Assembly (NCBI RefSeq): GCF_004209755.1
Contig: NZ_CP035913.1
Coordinates: 1,984,001 to 2,048,000, forward strand
DNA from: Pseudoduganella lutea
Lineage (GTDB): Bacteria > Pseudomonadota > Gammaproteobacteria > Burkholderiales > Burkholderiaceae_D
Length of the DNA: 64,000 nucleotides
Reading direction: 5' to 3'
Below, piece after piece: positions 8,035 to 15,941 of this stretch; within the stretch, counting starts at the first letter, position 1, and every line of letters starts with the position of its first letter. The translations under genes were made by a program, and so were the position numbers. The notes under the pieces were generated by a model. That model was not told the origin of the DNA. It was given only the letters and a program-made list of their open reading frames with translations, and made no database searches.

Positions 8035-9081
8035 TTACGCCATGGCGAGGGATTCCTGCCGCTTGCGGTACCGTACCGACGACCATACCGACGCCGCGAT
8101 GAAGGCCACGCCAATCAGGCCGGTGAAGATTTCCGGCACATGGAACTTCATGCTTGCCAGCATGATCGCTGCCAGGATGCCGATCGCATAGTGTGCGCCA
8201 TGTTCCAGGTACACGTAAGCATCCAGCGTGCCTTTTTCCACCAGGTACACCGTCATCGAACGCACGAACATCGCGCCGATCGCCAGGCCCACCATGATGA
8301 TGACCACATCCTTGGTGATCGCGAACGCGCCGATCACGCCGTCGAAACTGAACGACGCATCCAGCACTTCCAGGTACAGGAAGCCGCCGATACCGCCGCG
8401 CTTGACCATCTCGCCCACGCCCGATTCGCTTTCTTCACCCGCCTCGAGGTAGTTCGACAGCGCATCGACGCCCACGTAGATCAGCAGGCCCCACAGGCCG
8501 GACAGCAGCACCGCCAGTTTCTGGCCTTCCTGCACCAGCGTCATGCAGCCCAGCAGCGTGGCCAGCGCCACCATGATCGAAATCGACGAGACCTTGCCCA
8601 GCGAACCCAGTTTTTCCTCGAAGTTGCCCAGCCAGTGCGTTTCCTTTTCCGGGTCCAGGATGAAATTCAGGAACACCATCAACAGGAAGATACCGCCGAA
8701 CGCCGCCACTTCGGCATGGTGCTCGGTCAGGTGGCGCGAATATTCATCCGGGTTGTTCAGCGCCAGCGTCCATACTTCCGTCAGCCCGATATCCGCAGCC
8801 ACGGCCACGATTACCAGCGGGAACAGCAGCCGCATGCCGAACACGGCGATGATGATGCCCACGCCGAGGAACAGCTTGCGCCAGAAGTCGTCCCACGTTT
8901 TCAGCACGGAGGCGTTGACCACCGCGTTGTCGAACGACAGCGAGACTTCCATCACGCCGAGAATCATGGCAATGCCGAGGGCCGACAGTGCGCCCGTGAT
9001 GCCGGCCGCCCGGTAACCCCACCAGCCCGCGATAGCCAGGCAGACCGCCGTGACTATGAATGAAATCCTGAAATGCTTCAT
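8035..9081 (-). CDS. DUF475 / TerC-family integral membrane protein
   Basis: A 348-residue membrane protein with about nine hydrophobic segments. The TerC-type acidic motifs within helices are present: EVSLSFDNAVVNASVL near the N-terminus and LDASFSFDGVIGAF in the second half. TerC/DUF475 proteins are linked to metal-ion (Mn2+) efflux or metalation of exported proteins, and to tellurite resistance with TerD. ATG 9081 follows AAGGGGA. It is the first gene of the unit driven by the 70-bp element at 9131-9200, then terD, AIM24 and terZ follow. Confidence 0.9.
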   Translation of the reverse strand: MKHFRISFIVTAVCLAIAGWWGYRAAGITGALSALGIAMILGVMEVSLSFDNAVVNASVLKTWDDFWRKLFLGVGIIIAVFGMRLLFPLVIVAVAADIGLTEVWTLALNNPDEYSRHLTEHHAEVAAFGGIFLLMVFLNFILDPEKETHWLGNFEEKLGSLGKVSSISIMVALATLLGCMTLVQEGQKLAVLLSGLWGLLIYVGVDALSNYLEAGEESESGVGEMVKRGGIGGFLYLEVLDASFSFDGVIGAFAITKDVVIIMVGLAIGAMFVRSMTVYLVEKGTLDAYVYLEHGAHYAIGILAAIMLASMKFHVPEIFTGLIGVAFIAASVWSSVRYRKRQESLAMA

Positions 9082-9130
9082 TAATCTTCCCCTTATTTGC
9101 TTAGTATCTACTTAATATTTGATCGACATC

Positions 9131-9200
9131 ATGCAGTGTAGAGCCTGGCAAGCAATTGGAAAACCAGAGTTCATGTGAAGCTCACTTCGCAAAAACCGAA
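9131..9200 (-). promoter_or_regulatory. 70-bp promoter/operator element, copy A
   Basis: This segment aligns without gaps to 15869-15938. On the minus strand it reads from a GAAGTGAgcTTCACAT dyad, through CAATTG, to CTCTACACTGCAT. TACACT (plus-strand 9135-9140) is a plausible -10 with a poor -35, as expected for an activated promoter, and the dyad centres near -50. Transcription would start near 9128, about 45 bases before the DUF475 gene. The dyad overlaps the last codons of the citE-like gene. Confidence 0.7.
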
Positions 9201-10146
9201 CCATCGATGCCACTGTCGCTTGCCGATCGCCAGCTGGCCCCGGTTTCCGGCTCATCCGCGGGGGCTGCGACCGCATGCGTGCCGAACCGGCTGGCACGGG
9301 CAATGACGGCATTGGCCCAGTTGCGGTGCGTGGCCACTTCGCACATCGAATCGTCGAGCTTGAACACGGCGGGGGCGTCCCGGTCCAGGATGCGCAGGGC
9401 CATCGCTACCTCCTTGGGCTGCACCCGGAAGTGCTGCTCGATCGGTTCGATCTGCGACGGATGGATCGCGGTCTTGCCCACCATGCCGTAGGCGATGTCC
9501 TGCTGCACTTCCTGCGCCATCAACGCCGGGCAATCCAGGTGCTCGAACACGGGCGACGTGAGGCGCAGGCCGTGGGGGCGGAACGTGGTCACGAGGCTGG
9601 CGATCACGGGGCCCAGCGGCGACTGGTAGATCGTCATGTCGCGCGAGCGGCGCAGTCCCAGCAGCGCCAGCAGGTCGTTGCCGCCGATCCGCAGCGCCAG
9701 GATGCGGTGGGCGATGTCGGGCGCGCACAGGCGCACACGGAGTGCGCGCATTTCCGCCGGGTCGAACACCTCGGCCGTTTCCAGCGTGGGCATCAGCAGG
9801 TGCTTCGTGCCCCCAGCAGGCGCATGTACTCGTCGAGGTTGTCGCGCGTGGCCTTCGGGATCACGAAGCCGGCCAGCTTGTCCGCGCCGGGCATCGCCAG
9901 CACGCGCGCCAGTACTGCCGTATTGCGCACGCGGACGAAGCGGTCGAGCCGCGCATGGGCGCGCATGGCCGCCAGCGTTCTGGCCAGGCTGGCCAGCGCC
10001 GTTTCCAGCTCGCGCTCGGCCACCGCATCCTCGGTGCAGAAGATGACCGAGCGCAGGGCCGGCATCCGGTCGCCATCGGCGATCGCGGTCAGGTCCTTGT
10101 GCGTGGCCGGCACGTACAGCGACGCGCCGATGGGTTTTTCATGCAT
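9182..10146 (-). pseudogene. CitE-like HpcH/HpaI aldolase family gene of the ter biosynthetic operon, frameshifted
   Basis: The family's TIM-barrel enzyme (citrate lyase beta / malyl-CoA lyase-like) is split into two frames. The first runs from ATG 10146 to a TGA at 9793 (117 residues, EKPIGASLYVPATH onward). The second carries on from the frameshift site to 9182 and contains LRIGGNDLLALLGL and GMVGKTAIHPSQIE, typical of CitE. Adding one G to the G5 run at 9810-9814 joins them as LLGGTKHLLMPTLETAE, a smooth family-like sequence. The stop overlaps an in-frame ATG (TGATG), so re-initiation could still make both halves. It overlaps the StiP-like gene by 8 bases. Either an assembly indel or a true mutation; family membership is clear. 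Confidence 0.85.
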
Positions 10147-11227
10147 CGCCTTCCCTCCTGATCAGTGAAACGCCCTGGTAGGGCAATGTGCGGTCGACAA
10201 CGACGGGAACGCCTTTTTCCTGCGCCAGCAGGTTCAGGTGCGCGACGTCGGCGGCATCGGGATCGCGCAGGATCAGCAGCCGCGGCACCCGCCGCAGCAG
10301 CACCCGCGTCGCTTCGCCGATACCGGGTTTGATGAGGTTGACGTCGGCGATATCGTAGCGCTGCGCGATCTCGCGCAGGCAGGCGCGCGACGTGGCGGCC
10401 GCGCGCGCCCGGTCCAGCGGCACCGGGGCCAGCTCGCCGGCCGCGGCGATCTCCAGCGCGGCGGCGACGATATCGTCGGCAAAGCCGCGCGACCGGTCGT
10501 GCGCGGCGAACTCCTGGTAATACAGGCAGCCATGGAAATCGTCGTGATCGCCGTTGCTGTTCACGACGGTGCGGCTGACCAGCCCGGACACGGTGGCATT
10601 CAGGATGCTCGACGGGATCAGGTAATCGGCGTCCGAACTGGCGCAGGCGGCGGCACCGGCCAGGTCGGACAGCACATAGAGGCCGGTATCGAGCCGCACG
10701 CGGTGGCGCACGTTGAATTCCCCGACCGACCGTTCGAGTTCGCGGGCAATCACGCCCTTGCCGGTCCAGCCGTCGACGAACACGATCGATGCCGGCACGT
10801 GGCGCGCCAGGATGGTGCGCAGCGCCGCCGCGTCGATGCCCCGGTCGCGCACGATCGATACCGAATAATGGACCACGTCGCGGTGCAGCACCTGCTCGAG
10901 CAGGTGCTTGAGGATCACGCCGACCGGCGTGCCGGCGCGGGCCAGCGACACCAGTGTGACCTGGCCGGCGCGCCGCGCCGCGATCAGGTGCGCCAGCCGC
11001 AGGCAATCGGCCGCCATCCGGCCGCGGTTGGCCAGGCATGCCGCGTCGAACAGCGCCATGTGTCGGCTCGACGGCAGCGATTCCGCCGACAGCATTTCGC
11101 TGTAGTGCCGGCGGCCGGACTGGATCAGCGCTTCCTTCTCCTCGACCGATGTGAAGGAATGGCCGGGCAGGCGGCGGAGCAGGAAGCGCACGTCGCCCTG
11201 CCGGTAGCTTCCGGAGAAATCGTTCAT
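10139..11227 (-). CDS. StiP-like protein: PRTase-type domain plus C-terminal PELOTA/L7Ae-like domain
   Basis: A 362-residue protein of the family annotated as cysteine protease StiP (PF11202), found in ter operons. Residues about 90-180 read as a phosphoribosyltransferase-like fold (VSLARAGTPVGVILKHLLEQ, then VFVDGWTGKGVIAREL in place of the PRPP loop). The last 60 residues (LLILRDPDAADVAHLNLLA, then VPVVVDRTL) resemble an L7Ae/PELOTA RNA-binding domain. Its start overlaps the HAD gene stop by 4 bases (ATGA) and its end overlaps the CitE-like gene. A role in making a nucleotide- or nucleoside-like product is the published genomic hypothesis; the protease label is weakly founded. Confidence 0.82.
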   Translation of the reverse strand: MNDFSGSYRQGDVRFLLRRLPGHSFTSVEEKEALIQSGRRHYSEMLSAESLPSSRHMALFDAACLANRGRMAADCLRLAHLIAARRAGQVTLVSLARAGTPVGVILKHLLEQVLHRDVVHYSVSIVRDRGIDAAALRTILARHVPASIVFVDGWTGKGVIARELERSVGEFNVRHRVRLDTGLYVLSDLAGAAACASSDADYLIPSSILNATVSGLVSRTVVNSNGDHDDFHGCLYYQEFAAHDRSRGFADDIVAAALEIAAAGELAPVPLDRARAAATSRACLREIAQRYDIADVNLIKPGIGEATRVLLRRVPRLLILRDPDAADVAHLNLLAQEKGVPVVVDRTLPYQGVSLIRREGDA

Positions 11228-11976
11228 AGCACCCCCAGCGTCAATGCCGACAGTTGCGTGCCGCGCGGGATGATCGCGTAGTCGCAGGCGGCCATGAAGC
11301 GCGCGTCGGTGCTGCTGTCGCCCATGCCGAAGGTCATGATCTCGCCGTGCTCGTCGCGCAGGCGGGCCTGCAGGTATTCAACCGCGCGCGCCTTGTTCAG
11401 CCGCTTCGGCAGCACGGCCAGGTTGTTGCCGTTGCGGTGCAGGCAGAACTCGCGCCCTTGCGCGGCGAGCCATGGCACCACCACCTCGCGCTCGATCGCG
11501 TCGAGCCGGTCAAGGTTCTTTTCCGCGTCCTTGACATTCACGTAGAACGGCAGGCCAAGGTCTTCCACCAGGCGCACCCGCGCCGGCATACCGGCCTGTC
11601 GCGCGTAGTGGTCGATGGCGGCCAGCACTTCGCGCAATCCCGGCAAGGCCGTGGCCATGTCGTCGCCCATGCGCGCCAGCCAGACCGGGTCGGGCGTGCC
11701 GTCCGGCGCCAGGATGATGCCGCCGAAATCGATGATCCGGCAATGCGTGAACGGGTAGTCGACACGCGCCAGGCCATCGCGGTCGCGCGCCGTGGTGGGA
11801 ATCAGCGTCATGCCCTGCCCGACCATGTCGAGAAAGGCGCGCTGGCGGCCGTTCGTGTACGAGTTCGCCGAACCGTCCTTCAGGAAGGCGATCGGTTGCA
11901 GCGCATCGCGCGGATCGCATTTCGCCAGCGAGTGGAACAGCGTGTCGTCCAGGTCGACGAACAGGAATTTATGCAA
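11224..11976 (-). CDS. HAD-superfamily hydrolase of the ter biosynthetic operon (TTG start)
   Basis: A 250-residue HAD phosphatase. Motif I is FLFVDLDDTLF (nucleophile Asp and acid Asp), motif II IPTTARD, the lysine lies in the PKRLNKA region, and motif IV is GMGDSSTDARF. I placed the start at TTG 11976, because residues before it do not fit the family and GGAG sits 7 bases upstream. The TTG overlaps the stop of the preceding PRTase/TRSP gene by 8 bases. The 3' end overlaps the StiP-like start by 4 bases. Probably dephosphorylates the intermediate produced by the neighbouring PRTases (inference). Confidence 0.85.
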   Translation of the reverse strand: MHKFLFVDLDDTLFHSLAKCDPRDALQPIAFLKDGSANSYTNGRQRAFLDMVGQGMTLIPTTARDRDGLARVDYPFTHCRIIDFGGIILAPDGTPDPVWLARMGDDMATALPGLREVLAAIDHYARQAGMPARVRLVEDLGLPFYVNVKDAEKNLDRLDAIEREVVVPWLAAQGREFCLHRNGNNLAVLPKRLNKARAVEYLQARLRDEHGEIMTFGMGDSSTDARFMAACDYAIIPRGTQLSALTLGVL

Positions 11977-13147
11977 TGTCGCTCTCCGATCGGAAATGCA
12001 CGAGGCGGCCGCCGACCTGGCCGGCCAGGTCGCGCAATGCCTCCCCAGCCGGCGTTTCGTGGCAGATGAACACGTGCGCATACTGGCCCGGCCGAACGTT
12101 GTAGACATAGTTGGCGATGCCCTCGCCATAATTGTCGGCGAATGCGAGCCGGCTGCCGATCGCTCCCCATTCGAGGATCGGCGAGCGGGTGGTCGACTGC
12201 ACGGCGACCTCGATGCCGCGCGCTTCCAGGGCGCCGGCCAGCAGGAATGGCGCATGCATGAATTCACCCGTTCCCAGCACCAGCACGCGCTCGCCGGCTC
12301 CGATGCCTGAGGCCAGCGCATCGACCGTGGCGGCGGGGATGGACAGGGGCCGCAGCAGCCCGGTGCGGCCGAAGGCGCCCCCCACCGCGACACCGTCGGC
12401 CGCGCCGACCACCTGTGCCAGCGCGGTCTCGGGGAAGCTGGCACCGGCGGCGAAGGTGTAACTGCCGCGCAGCGCGGCGCCCTGCGTGACGGGCAAGCCG
12501 ATGGCTTCGGCCAGTGCGTCGCCCGCGCCCGCGCCCATGAAATCGGTCAGCGTGGCCAGGTGGACATGGGCCAGCGCCGGATTGAGCGCGCGGCAGGCAG
12601 CCGCCAGGTTGCGGAACGTGGTGCCGGTGCTGGCTTCGTCGTCGACGAGCACGAGCGAGCGCGCCCGCATGAACAGCTCGTGCAGTGCCGGATCGGTAGG
12701 CAGGTGCAGGAACTGTCGCGGCGCGTGGCTGTGCGGCTCGGCAAATTCGACCAGCGGCGCGCCATCGATGCGATAGCGTGTGGTGTGCAGGAACAGCGCT
12801 GTGCCTTCGGGATGGCGGCGCAGGTGGGCCTCGAACACGCCCTGCCCCAGGCCGATCGCCGTTTCGGCCATGGCGATGAAGACCACGGGCCCCGGCAGCG
12901 CGGCAGGCAGGCGGGCGGCGAGCGCGTCGTGCAGCTCGCGCATGGCACCGGGCCGCGATGGCCAGTGCTTGCCCAGTACCTTGCTGACGAACAGGAAGCC
13001 GCGTTTCGCATTGGCGCGCGCGCCGAAACCGAGCAGCGCATCCAGCGGATACGGGCCCGGCTCCGTGCGCACGGCCAGCACGCCGGTCGGCATCGCGACC
13101 TCGCGGCTGTCCGATGCGTGCCAGTCGCCCATCGTGCGGTCGTTCAT
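11969..13147 (-). CDS. phosphoribosyltransferase with C-terminal TRSP domain
   Basis: A 392-residue protein. The PRTase domain has a clear PRPP-binding loop, VLVDDEASTGTT (about residue 165), preceded by VVFIAMAETAIGLGQGVF. The C-terminal part, with VLVLGTGEFMHAPFLLAGAL and ARGIEVAVQSTTRSPI, fits the TRSP domain that accompanies this PRTase in ter operons. ATG 13147 overlaps the ATP-grasp stop (ATGA). It is the second gene of the operon, followed by the HAD hydrolase. Expected to attach or remove a phosphoribosyl group on an unknown base (inference from family). Confidence 0.85.
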   Translation of the reverse strand: MNDRTMGDWHASDSREVAMPTGVLAVRTEPGPYPLDALLGFGARANAKRGFLFVSKVLGKHWPSRPGAMRELHDALAARLPAALPGPVVFIAMAETAIGLGQGVFEAHLRRHPEGTALFLHTTRYRIDGAPLVEFAEPHSHAPRQFLHLPTDPALHELFMRARSLVLVDDEASTGTTFRNLAAACRALNPALAHVHLATLTDFMGAGAGDALAEAIGLPVTQGAALRGSYTFAAGASFPETALAQVVGAADGVAVGGAFGRTGLLRPLSIPAATVDALASGIGAGERVLVLGTGEFMHAPFLLAGALEARGIEVAVQSTTRSPILEWGAIGSRLAFADNYGEGIANYVYNVRPGQYAHVFICHETPAGEALRDLAGQVGGRLVHFRSESDIA

Positions 13148-14166
13148 TGGGCGCCTTCTATTTCGATGGCGTGCTGCCACTCGCCGACACGGATGCCGGC
13201 GCGCACGGGCGGAATATCCAGGTGCTCATAGCCCCGGTCGAAGCCGGCAAGCGCCAGCCAGGGCAACGCCGGCCCCGCCATGCACGCCATGCCGACACCG
13301 CCGGACATGCGCGGATTGATTTCCAGCAGCCGCATGCGGCCGCCGCTCTCGCGGAACTGCACGTTGAACACGCCGTTCAGGCCATAGTCGGACGCCAGTT
13401 TCGCCACCGCGTCGAGGATCACCGGCTGTGGGTCGACCACCTGGCCGGCCCCCGGCTTGGTCAGCTTGCGGCGTGGCACGGCGCAAACGAGGCGCCCATC
13501 GTCGGCAACGCAGTCCACGCTGTATTCCAGGCCTTCGAGGAATTCCATCAGCAGCATCGTGCGGAACTCTCCCAGGCCGGCGAGCCCGGAACGGAAATCG
13601 TCCAGGCCGATCTGGTACTGGTCGCCGGCCATCAGGATCTGCGCGCTGTTGCGCCCTTCATCGAGCTCGGCGAAACCCAGGCCGTAGACGGACTTCGATG
13701 GCTTCACGCACAGTTTCGGATATCTGGCCCGCAACGCGGCATAACCGGCATCGAATTGTGCCGCCGTGGTGAACGGCACGGTTTCCGGCGGCGCGGCAAC
13801 GGGCAGGTCGACGGTCGCGTAGAAACGTTCCTTGTCGTGCAGCAGCGCGAGCACGTCGGGGCTGGCCACCGCCAGCACACGCGTGCCGATGGCGGCAAAG
13901 CGCTCCCGCGCGCCGCTGACCAGTGCCGCTTCCCGATGGGGAACGAAAATGCCGATGTCCCATCGCTGGCAGAATTCGAGGCACCATTCCAGGTAGTCAT
14001 CGCCCTTCAGCGGCGGTTCCACTTCGAACTGGTGGGCCGCGTTCGCGGCAACGGTCCTGCTGCCGGCCGAGTACAGCAGGTGATACCGCCCGGCGCGGTC
14101 GTGCTGCCGGATCAGCGTCATCGCGTTGTAGATCGATGAAAACGTTCGGTTGTACCAGACTCGCAT
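13144..14166 (-). CDS. ATP-grasp ligase of the ter biosynthetic operon
   Basis: A 340-residue ATP-grasp protein. The lysines and glycine-rich region (YPKLCVKPSKSVYGLGF), the adenine-binding strand (LMEFLEGLEYSVDCVADDG) and the metal-binding end (FNVQFRESGGRMRLLEINPR with Glu and Asn) are intact. It heads the five-gene overlapping operon (ATP-grasp, PRTase/TRSP, HAD, StiP-like, CitE-like). ATG 14166 follows GAGGACAT. The terminator at 14244-14277 separates it from the upstream terZ, so it needs either its own promoter in 14167-14243 or read-through. It would ligate an amine and an acid group in the product pathway. Confidence 0.85.
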   Translation of the reverse strand: MRVWYNRTFSSIYNAMTLIRQHDRAGRYHLLYSAGSRTVAANAAHQFEVEPPLKGDDYLEWCLEFCQRWDIGIFVPHREAALVSGARERFAAIGTRVLAVASPDVLALLHDKERFYATVDLPVAAPPETVPFTTAAQFDAGYAALRARYPKLCVKPSKSVYGLGFAELDEGRNSAQILMAGDQYQIGLDDFRSGLAGLGEFRTMLLMEFLEGLEYSVDCVADDGRLVCAVPRRKLTKPGAGQVVDPQPVILDAVAKLASDYGLNGVFNVQFRESGGRMRLLEINPRMSGGVGMACMAGPALPWLALAGFDRGYEHLDIPPVRAGIRVGEWQHAIEIEGAQ

Positions 14167-14243
14167 ATGTCCTCACTTCGAATGATCGGCCGCGGGCCGC
14201 GTGGCGCGGGGGCGTGGAGACCTCGAGAATAAATCAAAAAAGC

Positions 14244-14277
14244 AAAAAAAGCGGTGGCCGGTTGACCGGACCACCGC
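14244..14277 (-). terminator. rho-independent terminator of the terD2-terZ2 unit
   Basis: Plus-strand stem arms GCGGTGG (14251-14257) and CCACCGC (14271-14277) extend by CCGG/CCGG with one bulge. The A-run at 14244-14250 gives the minus-strand U-tail. It is clearly paralogous to 5911-5948, including the sequence beyond it towards terZ. It may also attenuate expression of the ATP-grasp operon downstream. Confidence 0.85.
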
Positions 14278-14439
14278 AAAGGGAAGCGCGCCATGGGGCA
14301 GGCGCAGGTGAAACACGGTACATACTGCATTCGGGTACTGCGGCATTCGGGTTACTGCATATTCTCGCGCGGCGGCGCCGGGCCGCCGCGACTTGCTTGC
14401 TGCTGTTGCCGTCAGATGTCGACGTGTGTCGACTGGTGC

Positions 14440-15021
14440 TTACAGGTGCTGGGCGACTTGCGGCAGCAATTCGTCGAAGGTGCGGCCGGTGCCGTTTTCA
14501 CCGATCGCATGCATCTTCCATTCGCCGTTGTGGCGGTACAGCTTGGCCATGATCTGGGCACTGTGCGAGCCCTGCACGGACAGGTCGAAGCGCGCCACTT
14601 CCTTGCCGTCCTTCGCGTTCAGCAGGCGGCAGTAGGCGTTCTGCACCTGGGCGAAGCTCTGGCCGGTGAAGCTGTTCACCGTGAAGACGATGCTCTTCAC
14701 GTTGGCCGGTACCTGCTGCAGGTTGACGGTGACCTGCTCGTCGTCGCCATCGCCGGCGCCGGTGCGGTTGTCACCGGAGTGCACCACGCTGCCGTCGCGG
14801 CTTTTCAGCTGGCGGAACCACACCGTGTCGACCGGCTTGTTGGCCTCGTCGAACAGCAGGCACGAGGCATCCAGGTCGATGTCGGCGCTCTTGCTGCCAA
14901 AGCCGAGGAAGCCCTTGCTCTTGACGGAATCCCAGCCCAGGCCCATCGTCACTTGCGACAACGCGCCGCCGGCTTCCTTGTCCAGAGAGATCTTCTGGCC
15001 CTTACTCAAATTCACTGACAT
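14440..15021 (-). CDS. terZ: TerZ-like TerD-family stress protein, copy 2
   Basis: A 193-residue paralogue of the protein at 5987-6568, near-identical along its length (GLGWDSVKSKGFLGFG, DASCLLFDEANKPVDTVWF, TVNSFTGQSFAQVQNAYCRL). The Ca2+-binding SGDNRTGAGDGDDE is conserved. ATG 15021 follows AAGGAG. It lies 84 bases behind terD copy 2 and ahead of a terminator, so these two form their own transcription unit. A 16-bp near-repeat (GCATTCGGGTACTGCG) lies in its 3' flank at about 14328-14358. Confidence 0.92.
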   Translation of the reverse strand: MSVNLSKGQKISLDKEAGGALSQVTMGLGWDSVKSKGFLGFGSKSADIDLDASCLLFDEANKPVDTVWFRQLKSRDGSVVHSGDNRTGAGDGDDEQVTVNLQQVPANVKSIVFTVNSFTGQSFAQVQNAYCRLLNAKDGKEVARFDLSVQGSHSAQIMAKLYRHNGEWKMHAIGENGTGRTFDELLPQVAQHL

Positions 15022-15105
15022 GATTTGCTCCTTTTTTCACTGCTTGTTTGCTGCATGGTCACTGCTTCATTTTGCGGGCGGCCGGCGGCCGCCCGCTGGC
15101 AATCC

Positions 15106-15681
15106 TTAGACCGCCACGCCGTAGCTCGTTGCCAGGGCGCCGAGGCCACCGGCGAAGCCCTGGCCGACAGCGCGGAATTTCCAGTCGCTGCCGTTGCGAT
15201 ACAGTTCGCCGAACACCATTGCCGTTTCCGTCGAGCTGTCTTCGGACAGGTCATAGCGTGCCACTTCGGCGCCGCTGGCGGCGTTCACGCAGCGCACGAA
15301 CGCTTTCTGTACCTGGCCGAAATTCTGGCGGCGGGCATCGGCATCGTGGATCGTCACGCAGACGGCGATGCGGTCCACTTCGGCCGGCACCTTGGCCAGG
15401 TCGACGCTCACGGTCTCGTCGTCACCCGAGCCTTCGCCGGTGCGGTTGTCGCCCGAGTGCACCACGGCGCCGTCGGCGGTCTTCAGGTTGTTGTAGAAGA
15501 TGAAGTCCTGGTCGTTGCGCACCTTGCCGTCGGCCTTCAGCACGAATGCCGAGCTGTCGATGTCGAATGCGGCACCATCGGTGGTGCGTACGTCCCAGCC
15601 CAGGCCGATCGTCAGTTGCGACAGACCCGGAGCTTCCTTGGACAGGTTGACGTTGCCGCCTTTTTGCAGACTGATTGCCAT
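15106..15681 (-). CDS. terD: TerD-family stress protein, copy 2
   Basis: A 191-residue paralogue of the protein at 7328-7903, with the same TerD motifs ([62 protein letters not shown]). The start ATG 15681 has GAAGGAG 8 bases upstream; a longer frame starting at 15795 is untranslated leader. The leader is about 180 bases long from the shared promoter at 15869-15938 and carries a hairpin also found before copy 1. Divergent from the NhaR-like regulator. Confidence 0.94.
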   Translation of the reverse strand: MAISLQKGGNVNLSKEAPGLSQLTIGLGWDVRTTDGAAFDIDSSAFVLKADGKVRNDQDFIFYNNLKTADGAVVHSGDNRTGEGSGDDETVSVDLAKVPAEVDRIAVCVTIHDADARRQNFGQVQKAFVRCVNAASGAEVARYDLSEDSSTETAMVFGELYRNGSDWKFRAVGQGFAGGLGALATSYGVAV

Positions 15682-15705
15682 GATCGTTACTCCTTCGTTT
15701 AGTAG

Positions 15706-15738
15706 GACACCTTTTGCATATCCGGCGCGACTGGTGTC
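15706..15738 (-). promoter_or_regulatory. conserved leader hairpin upstream of terD copy 2
   Basis: GACACC (15706-15711) and GGTGTC (15733-15738) form the same stem as at 7929-7962, at a similar distance from the terD ribosome site. A strong GGGCGGG/CCCGCCC hairpin lies further upstream at about 15764-15780. Function unknown. Confidence 0.45.
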
Positions 15739-15868
15739 ATGTAGCGCGCCGCGATTCGTCGTGGGCGGGCTCCCGCCCCTTTCGTCACGGGCCATTCGGT
15801 GGTTTGCCCACGGCCCGCTTGTTCTTCCTCAACCGCCTTGTTGCTTTGTCTTGTTGCTCAATCAATGC

Positions 15869-15938
15869 ATGCAGTGTAGAGAGTTTCCGCCAATTGAAAA
15901 ATAGAAGATAATGTGAACTTCACTTCGTAAAAGCCGAA
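15869..15938. promoter_or_regulatory. 70-bp promoter/operator element, copy B, between terD2 and the LysR gene
   Basis: Aligns base for base in length with 9131-9200: shared ATGCAGTGTAGAG, CAATTG, ATGTGAA..TCACTTCG and CCGAA blocks at identical spacing. On the minus strand TACACT (15873-15878) is a likely -10 for terD2. The GTGAACTTCAC dyad (15912-15922) lies between terD2 and the divergent LysR gene, the usual place for an autoregulated LysR-type operator. Confidence 0.72.
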
Positions 15939-15941
15939 ATC

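Noticed and set aside
14167..14243. Third copy of the 70-bp promoter element before the ATP-grasp gene
   Set aside because: Only a 9-base CTCACTTCG match next to the start codon; spacing and the other blocks are missing.
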